NCBI RefSeq assembly: GCF_003202235.1 | Contig: NZ_MASU01000005.1 | Location: forward strand, 620,001-684,000 | Origin: Prauserella flavalba | GTDB taxonomy: Bacteria > Actinomycetota > Actinomycetes > Mycobacteriales > Pseudonocardiaceae | Length of the DNA: 64,000 nt | Reading direction: 5' to 3' | Part shown: positions 58,960 through 64,000 of the stretch, in pieces | Position numbering within the stretch: position 1 is the first letter of the stretch | How the letters are laid out: every line of letters starts with the position of its first letter | Program-made: the position numbers and the translations under genes | The notes under the pieces: model-generated | What the model was told of the DNA's origin: nothing | The model's database searches: none | What the model saw: the letters and a program-made list of their open reading frames with translations, nothing else

Positions 58960-60107
58960 CCACGCACCACGAGATCGTCGCGGGTGGCCGCGACGGCGAC
59001 TTCATGACCGTCCGCCGCCTGCGGCTCGCCGGCAGCCAGACCGAGATCGGCAGAGGTCTCGCCGAAGCCGCCCGGGAGACCTACGGCTGGTGGCCGCTCG
59101 CCGCCGACCCCCGCCGGGCCCGCGCCCGGCGCGAGTGGTTCGCGAAGCACTGGCCGCAGCACGCCGCCCGCCTGCGCGGGGCGGCCTCGGTGGCCGGGGT
59201 GGATCCGGAGGCCCCGGTGTTCCTCGATCCGATCACCGGCGTGCCCGAGGGCTCGGCCTGCTCGGTGACGTTCTGCCCGCCCTCGCTCACCGAGGAGGGC
59301 CGGGGCCTCGTCGGCCGCAACTACGACTTCTTCCTCACCAGCGAGGCGGCGCTGTTCGCGATGCTCTCCGGCGAGCCGGTCGAGGACGACGCACCGCCGA
59401 TGGCCTCGCTGCCCTACGTGATCACGAGCGTGCCCGACGACGGGCCGGCCACCACGGTGCTCACGATGAACGAACTGGAGGGCTGCATGGAGGGCGTCAA
59501 CGAGCACGGCCTCACCGTGGCGCTGCTGATCGCCGACGCCGAGAGCGCCGGTGCTCCGGTGGACGCGGGCCCGCAGGTCGGCCTCGGCAGCGGGCAGCTG
59601 CCCCGGTTCGTCCTCGACACGTGCGCGACGGCGGAGGAGGCCAGGCTGGCCCTGCTCGCGGCGAAACACTACGACCTCGGCACACCGCTGCACTACCTCG
59701 TCGCCGACGCCTCGGGGGACGCCTTCGTGTGGGAGCGCGGGCCGGGCGGCGACGAGCACATCATCGACGCGGACTCCGCGGCGCTGTGCGTCACCAACCA
59801 CCTTCTCCACTGCCACCCGGACCCCGGGAACCTGCCCGAGGACAACGAGGAGACGATGGAGACCTACCACCGGTACCGCTCGCTGCGGCGGTGGAACGAG
59901 AAGGGCGAGCTGTCCGGTCCGGCGCTGCGGGCGGCGCTCGACGACGTGCGGTACGAGGCGCGCAACGCGGGCGGCTACCCGCTGCGCACGCTGTGGCGTT
60001 CGGTGCTCGACACCGGCGAGCGGACCATGTCGACGCACTTCTACCTCGGCGACAACGCCGACGGTTCCGCGCGCTACAGCGAGGAGCTGGTGTTCGCGGC
60101 GAGGTGA
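58956..60107 (+). CDS. C45 peptidase-like (acyl-CoA:6-APA acyltransferase-like) Ntn hydrolase
   Basis: A 383-residue protein with an Ntn-hydrolase type core. GVPEGSACSVTFCPPSLTEEGRGLVGRNYDFF holds C102, the probable nucleophile that becomes N-terminal after self-cleavage, with NYDF as the family's next strand. NEHGLTVALLIAD and HYDLGTPLHYLVADASGDAFVWERG continue the fold, and CVTNHL is a late landmark. Family members cleave amide bonds or form beta-lactam side chains; the substrate is not known. It overlaps the frameshifted acetyltransferase gene by ATGA and so is likely translated with it. It converges on the GntR-FCD gene. Confidence 0.8.
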   Translation: MTTHHEIVAGGRDGDFMTVRRLRLAGSQTEIGRGLAEAARETYGWWPLAADPRRARARREWFAKHWPQHAARLRGAASVAGVDPEAPVFLDPITGVPEGSACSVTFCPPSLTEEGRGLVGRNYDFFLTSEAALFAMLSGEPVEDDAPPMASLPYVITSVPDDGPATTVLTMNELEGCMEGVNEHGLTVALLIADAESAGAPVDAGPQVGLGSGQLPRFVLDTCATAEEARLALLAAKHYDLGTPLHYLVADASGDAFVWERGPGGDEHIIDADSAALCVTNHLLHCHPDPGNLPEDNEETMETYHRYRSLRRWNEKGELSGPALRAALDDVRYEARNAGGYPLRTLWRSVLDTGERTMSTHFYLGDNADGSARYSEELVFAAR

Positions 60108-60125
60108 TGGGTGAGGGCGGCGCGG

Positions 60126-60791
60126 TCAGGACCCGGCCGCCGCCTCCCGGAGCAGGCTCAGGCGGATGGCGCGCGCGGTGTTCATGTGGTCGGCGGCGAT
60201 GGTCCGCGCGCGCGTCTCGTCCTTGGCCCGCACGGCGTTCAGCAGTGCCTCGTGCTCGCCGAGCGCCTCGGTCCAGCGGTCGCCGACCGACAGCGTGGAG
60301 CGGGGCGCGTGCACCAGGTGCCCGGTGAGCCGCTCCAGGAGGTCGATCAGCACCGGGTTGTGCGTGGCGTGCCACAGCGCGGCGTGGAACTCGAGGTTGG
60401 TGCGCATGCGCGTGGCGTCGTCGGGCTCGGCCAGCTCGCGGTCGCGCGACAGCAGGCCCTCCAGCGTGAGCAGGTCGGTGGTGCGACGGGCCGAGGCCGC
60501 CTGGCCCGCCGCCTCGGCCTCCAGCAGCACGCGCATGTCGTAGATCTGCACGACCTCCTCGGGGTCGATGCTGCGGACCTCCATGCCGCGGGAGCCCGCG
60601 ACGAGCAGCCGGTCCTGCTCCAGCCGGCGCAGCGCCTCCCGCACCGGGGTGCGGGAGACACCGAACCGGCTCGCGAGCGCGGTTTCCCGCAGCGGGTCGC
60701 CCGGCGAGACGGCGCCGGAGAGAATCTCCGCGCGCAACTGGGCGTACACGGTCTGTGCGTCGGTCCGCCCACCTGTGCCGCTGACTGTCAT
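60126..60791 (-). CDS. GntR-family regulator with FCD domain
   Basis: A 221-residue FadR-type GntR regulator. The winged helix covers residues 12-75 (TVYAQLRAEILSGAVSPGDPLRETALASRFGVSRTPVREALRRLEQDRLL). The FCD domain (residues 85-215) has LLEAEAAGQAA, E-F-H-A-A-L-W-H-A-T-H-N-P, H-E-A-L-L-N-A-V-R-A and H-M as its metal-site pattern; here D is replaced by E or N at one place and H is retained. FCD regulators of this group respond to carboxylic acids and bind TGTATACA-like sites. It is 28 bases downstream of tcuA in the same direction, and ACTGTATACAGT lies at the head of the tcuA unit. Confidence 0.9.
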   Translation of the reverse strand: MTVSGTGGRTDAQTVYAQLRAEILSGAVSPGDPLRETALASRFGVSRTPVREALRRLEQDRLLVAGSRGMEVRSIDPEEVVQIYDMRVLLEAEAAGQAASARRTTDLLTLEGLLSRDRELAEPDDATRMRTNLEFHAALWHATHNPVLIDLLERLTGHLVHAPRSTLSVGDRWTEALGEHEALLNAVRAKDETRARTIAADHMNTARAIRLSLLREAAAGS

Positions 60792-60819
60792 CGCCGGGTT
60801 CGTTCCTTTCGCCTCGTGC

Positions 60820-62310
60820 TCAGGCCAGTGTCCCAGCCCGGCGGCCGAACACCGCGCCCGAGGTGAGGCCGGTGCCGCCGGGGTAGTTGCCGCTGAACAA
60901 CCCGCCCAGCATCTCGCCGCAGACGAACAGCCCGGGGATCGCCGCGCCGGAGGCGTCCAGCACCCGCCCGTGCGTGTCGGCCCGCAGCCCGCCGAACGTG
61001 AACGTGATGCCGCACGTGACCGGGAAGGCGTAGAACGGCGCCCGCTCCAGCGGGATGGCCCAGTTGGACTTCGGCGGGTCGACGTGCGCGGCCCTGCCGT
61101 CCTGGACGGCGATGTCGAGCGGAACGTCGGGGTCGATGGACTTGTTGAACTCCCGCACCGTGCGCGCGAGCGCCTCGGCGTCCACGCCCATGCCTGCTGC
61201 GAGCTCGTCGAGGGTGTCGGCCGTGACGACGGAGGCGCCCGGCATGTCGTACTCCTCGGTGCGCAGCTTCGGGCGGGTCTGCGCGTCGAAGACCTGGAAC
61301 GCGAGTCCCTCGGGCTGCGCGAGGATCCGGGAGCCGTACACGGCGTAGGTGTAGTTGCGGAAGTCGGCGCCCTCGTCGACGAACCGCTCGCCACGCTTGT
61401 TGACCACGATGCCGAGCGGGTAGCCGCCTCTGGTCAGCTGGTTGGTGAGCTCGCGGTTGCTCTCGTTGTTCTCGGCCCACGCGTCCCAGGCGACGCTGTG
61501 GCACGTGCTCCAGTCGCCGAAGGTGTCGGCCCCGGCGGCGATCGCGGCGGTGAGCATGTCGCCGGTGTTGAGCGGGGTGCCTCGGACCTTCGCGCGCTGC
61601 CAGCCTTCGCCGAGATGTTCCTGCCGCAGCTCGGGGCTGGCCTCGAAGCCGCCCGCCGCGAGGATCACGGAGTCCGCGTGCACGGCGCCCTCGTTGCCGT
61701 CCTCGCCGGTCCAGGTCAGGCCGGTGACGCGGGCGCCGTCGCGCACGAGGTCGCGCGCACGCACGCCGTAACGGATCTCCACGCCCGCGCGTGCGGCGGC
61801 CGCTGTGTGGTCGGCGATGAGGCCGCGCCCGCCGCCGGTGTTGCCCACGGCGAGTCCGCCCCAGAACACCTGACGGCCCTGGTCGTCGGGGTAGGCCTGA
61901 CGCTCGTACATGAGCCGGTAGCGCAGGCCCTTGGAGTGCAGCCAGCGGATCGTGTCCTGGCTTTCGGCGACCAGCACCTCGGTGAGCGCGGCGTCGTTGC
62001 GCCCGGAGGTCACCTTGGTCATGTCGGCGTGGAACTGCTCGGCCGGGTACGGCGGCAGCTCCGTGACCGCGTGGCGCTCGTCAGGGTCGAGCAGATCGGC
62101 GACGGAGGCGAGGCCGTCGTGCGTGATCCGGACCGCGCCAGCGGTGTAGAAGCTGTTGCCGCCTTCCTGGCCGCGAGCTCCTTTCTCCAGCAGCAGGACC
62201 CGCCGTCCGCGCTCGGCCGCCGCGTGTGCGGCGCTGAAGCCGGCGTTGCCTCCGCCGACCACGACCACGTCGACGTGCTCGGTTCCGGAACCGGGTGCGG
62301 CCTGCGTCAT
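60820..62310 (-). CDS. tcuA: FAD-dependent tricarballylate dehydrogenase
   Basis: A 496-residue flavoprotein of the succinate dehydrogenase/fumarate reductase class, TcuA type. VVVVGGGNAGFSAAHAAAERGRRVLLLEKG is the FAD motif (G19-G-G-N-A-G24), GRGLIADHTAAAARAGVEIRYG and DSVILAAGGFEASPELRQEHL the following parts, and CGITFTFGGLRADTHGRVLD plus GGLFSGNYPGGTGLTSGAVFGRRAG the end. It oxidises tricarballylate to cis-aconitate. A strong GGAGG precedes ATG 62310. TcuB, the usual electron partner, is not visible. It is divergent from a tripartite tricarboxylate transporter, which fits uptake and use of the same acid. Confidence 0.88.
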   Translation of the reverse strand: MTQAAPGSGTEHVDVVVVGGGNAGFSAAHAAAERGRRVLLLEKGARGQEGGNSFYTAGAVRITHDGLASVADLLDPDERHAVTELPPYPAEQFHADMTKVTSGRNDAALTEVLVAESQDTIRWLHSKGLRYRLMYERQAYPDDQGRQVFWGGLAVGNTGGGRGLIADHTAAAARAGVEIRYGVRARDLVRDGARVTGLTWTGEDGNEGAVHADSVILAAGGFEASPELRQEHLGEGWQRAKVRGTPLNTGDMLTAAIAAGADTFGDWSTCHSVAWDAWAENNESNRELTNQLTRGGYPLGIVVNKRGERFVDEGADFRNYTYAVYGSRILAQPEGLAFQVFDAQTRPKLRTEEYDMPGASVVTADTLDELAAGMGVDAEALARTVREFNKSIDPDVPLDIAVQDGRAAHVDPPKSNWAIPLERAPFYAFPVTCGITFTFGGLRADTHGRVLDASGAAIPGLFVCGEMLGGLFSGNYPGGTGLTSGAVFGRRAGTLA

Positions 62311-62343
62311 CGAACCTCCAAAGCTTGTCAACATCTGCACACC

Positions 62344-62355
62344 ACTGTATACAGT
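62344..62355. promoter_or_regulatory. GntR-FCD operator between tcuA and tctC
   Basis: ACTGTATACAGT is a perfect 12-bp palindrome, flanked by CAC and GTG at one base distance, giving a 20-base dyad. The TGTATACA core is typical of FCD-type GntR regulators. It lies between starts at 62310 and 62423. Confidence 0.8.
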
Positions 62356-62422
62356 CGTGTCCAGAAGAGCGAGCCGGTGCGGTGTGATGCCGGTCGGCCA
62401 GATCCGAGACGAGGGACCATCG

Positions 62423-63469
62423 ATGGAGCAACGAGGCTCACCGGCCGAGCAGGTGGGTACGGAGCAGCGCACCCGGCGCTGGACGCGCTGGGTTCCCTGG
62501 ACGGTGGCGGTGGTCGCCACCGGCGCCGTCGTGGCGACCACGCCGACGGGGGAGTCACACGCGGGCTCGACCGTGCAGGACGTGCTCGGCGGGGAACAGC
62601 TGCGGATCATGGCGCCCGCGGCGCCCGGAGGCGGCTGGGACCAGACGTCGCGCGAGATGCAGGGCGCGCTGCGGGAACTCGTCGGGCGCACCGAGGTCTA
62701 CAACGTCGCGGGCGCGGGCGGCACGATCGGGCTCAGCCAGTTCGTCCGCTTCGACGGCGACCCGACCCAGCTGCTCACCACCGGGCTGATCATGGTCGGC
62801 GCCGTGAAGGCGAACGGCTCGGGGCACTCCCTCGCCGACACCACCCCGCTCGTGCGGCTGACCACCGACTACCAGGCGATCGTCGTGCCGGCGGACTCGC
62901 CGTTGCGCGACACCGCCGACCTCGTGGCCGCGATGCGCGAGGACCTGCCCTCGGTGTCGATCGCGGGCGGCTCCGCGGGCGGGGTCGAGCAGATCCTCGC
63001 CGGGATGCTCGCCAAGGCGGTCGGCGGTGACCCCGCGCAGGTGAGCTACGTCGCCCACTCCGGCGGTGGCGAGGCACTCACCACGCTGCTCTCCGGGAGG
63101 GCGACGATCGGGATCTCCGGCGTCTCCGAGATCGAGCCGCAGATCGAGGCGGGCACCGTCCGCGCGCTCGCCGTGTCCAGCCCCGAGCGCCTGCCCGCAG
63201 TGCCGGACGTGCCGACACTGCGCGAGGGCGGGCTCGACGTCGAACTGCAGAACTGGCGGGGCGTGGCCGCGCCCAAGGGCATCAGCGCCGAGGAGGAGCG
63301 GGCACTGGAGGGCCTGCTGCTGGACATGACGCGCACCAGGGAGTGGCGGGACGCGCTCGAACGCAGGGGCTGGGGCGACGCGACGCTCGCGGGCCCCGAG
63401 TTCGAGGACTTCGTCCGGTCCGAACAGGAACGCGTGTCGCGGGTGCTCGACGAGATCGGACTGGGGTGA
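62423..63469 (+). CDS. tctC: Tripartite tricarboxylate transporter substrate-binding protein
   Basis: A 348-residue exported solute-binding protein of the Bug/TctC family. Residues 20-45 form the signal/anchor (WTRWVPWTVAVVATGAVVATTP). The body has LRIMAPAAPGGGWDQTSREMQGALRELVG, YNVAGAGGTIGLSQFVRFDGDP, TDYQAIVVPADSPLRDTADLVAAM and LPAVPDVPTLREGGLDVELQNWRGVAAPKGI, the standard order of this fold. It delivers a tricarboxylate such as tricarballylate or citrate to TctAB. The stop overlaps the tctB start (GTGA). The family's cysteine-free signal is normal here, so lipidation is not supported. Confidence 0.9.
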   Translation: MEQRGSPAEQVGTEQRTRRWTRWVPWTVAVVATGAVVATTPTGESHAGSTVQDVLGGEQLRIMAPAAPGGGWDQTSREMQGALRELVGRTEVYNVAGAGGTIGLSQFVRFDGDPTQLLTTGLIMVGAVKANGSGHSLADTTPLVRLTTDYQAIVVPADSPLRDTADLVAAMREDLPSVSIAGGSAGGVEQILAGMLAKAVGGDPAQVSYVAHSGGGEALTTLLSGRATIGISGVSEIEPQIEAGTVRALAVSSPERLPAVPDVPTLREGGLDVELQNWRGVAAPKGISAEEERALEGLLLDMTRTREWRDALERRGWGDATLAGPEFEDFVRSEQERVSRVLDEIGLG

Positions 63470-63978
63470 GCGACGTGACGGAAACCCTGCCGGTGGAACA
63501 GACCGGGGTGACCGACGACCGCAGGACCGTGCTCGCGACCGCGCTCTTCGGCGGGCTGATGCTCGTGGCCGCCGTGCTCGTGGTGGTGGACGCCGTACGC
63601 CTTCCGGAGACCTCCGGGATCGTGGGACCTGCCGCGGTGCCGCTGCCCGTCGGGGTCCTGCTCGGCGCGGTCGGTGCGGCGCTGCTCGTGCGTGCCCGCA
63701 CTCAGCTGCGCGACGCGCGGCCGGGCTCCCGGCGGCCCGCGCACGGCGCCTTGCGCGTCTGCGGCATGGTCGCCGCGCTCGTCGCGTTCGCGCTGCTGCT
63801 GCCCGTACTCGGCTACGTGGTGTCGTCGGCGGCGCTGTTCGCCGTCACCGCCATTTTGCTCGGCGCGCCGAGGGCCCCGCAGGCGATCGCCTACGGCTGG
63901 GCGCTCGCCGCGCTCGTCTTCCTCGTCTTCGACCGCCTGATCGGCCTCACGCTGCCGACCGGACCCTGGGGGTTCTGA
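63466..63978 (+). CDS. tctB: Tripartite tricarboxylate transporter small membrane subunit
   Basis: A 170-residue membrane protein with four hydrophobic segments: LATALFGGLMLVAAVLVVVD, VPLPVGVLLGAVGAALLV, MVAALVAFALLLPVLGYVVSSAALFAVTAILLG and AIAYGWALAALVFLVFDRLIG, the TctB plan. GTG 63466 overlaps the tctC stop by GTGA. TctB is the small, poorly conserved component that associates with TctA. Its end is followed directly by the tctA start with no gap, so all three are translated as one unit. Confidence 0.85.
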   Translation: MSDVTETLPVEQTGVTDDRRTVLATALFGGLMLVAAVLVVVDAVRLPETSGIVGPAAVPLPVGVLLGAVGAALLVRARTQLRDARPGSRRPAHGALRVCGMVAALVAFALLLPVLGYVVSSAALFAVTAILLGAPRAPQAIAYGWALAALVFLVFDRLIGLTLPTGPWGF

Positions 63979-64000
63979 GTGGACCAGTTCGGACTCCTGC
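63979..64000 (+). CDS. tctA: Start of the large transporter subunit gene (3' partial)
   Basis: GTG 63979 directly follows the tctB stop and encodes MDQFGLL before the window ends. The position and the opening residues fit TctA, the 500-residue permease. Only seven codons are visible. Confidence 0.6.

Overview
The window is very GC-rich chromosomal DNA with GTG starts, frequent ATGA overlaps and few non-coding gaps. An F420-type oxidoreductase, a type VII secretion locus (EspG, a small ESX-type protein, a PPE-like protein), a GerW-family protein, large LuxR-type ATPases and an NmtR/CtpJ pair all point to an actinomycete. The style fits Pseudonocardiaceae (Amycolatopsis, Prauserella or Saccharomonospora-like), but genus is an inference. 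No rRNA, tRNA, CRISPR array, phage or intact insertion sequence was seen.

Region 1 (1-13 kb) is a mosaic of small units. It holds an XRE-cupin regulator (cut at the window edge), a RibD-type reductase, an M14 peptidase, a sortase-anchored adhesin-like protein and a nickel/cobalt efflux pair (nmtR/ctpJ) around a perfect operator. An ABC-F ribosome-protection gene follows, with a leader peptide and alternative hairpins, then an AraC/VOC pair, an LLM oxidoreductase and a TIM-barrel protein divergent from a TetR regulator with two matching operators. Region 2 (13-27 kb) starts with a scar of two decayed genes, then a secreted GH29 fucosidase, a 21-bp repeat element, a USP/Acg-nitroreductase pair, a ferredoxin reductase, an S41 protease, a two-component system, YceI and GerW. 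Pseudogenes lie among them.

Region 3 (27-44.5 kb) is the metabolic core, for benzoate and catechol breakdown. BenE and BenK import benzoate. BenAB plus the reductase BenC make the cis-diol, BenD oxidises it to catechol, and CatA, CatB and CatC convert catechol to beta-ketoadipate enol-lactone. PcaIJ activates beta-ketoadipate with CoA. Regulators are a LysR protein coupled to catB, an IclR protein opposite pcaIJ and a LAL-type LuxR protein (BenR-like). The most striking feature is one 882-residue protein that joins BenC, a repeat-bearing linker, a GntR-type FCD ligand domain without any DNA-binding domain, and BenD.

Region 4 (44.5-58 kb) has small enzymes, a WYL regulator with a perfect 10-5-10 operator, a possible 27-residue peptide next to a methyltransferase, a second copy of the 21-bp repeat, the type VII locus, a SpoIIE-type phosphatase, an AfsR/LuxR-type regulator and a GntR-TetR double regulator. 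Region 5 (58-64 kb) has a frameshifted acetyltransferase coupled to a C45-type hydrolase. It ends with a tricarballylate/tricarboxylate module: a GntR-FCD regulator and TcuA on one strand, tctCBA on the other, and a TGTATACA-type operator between them.
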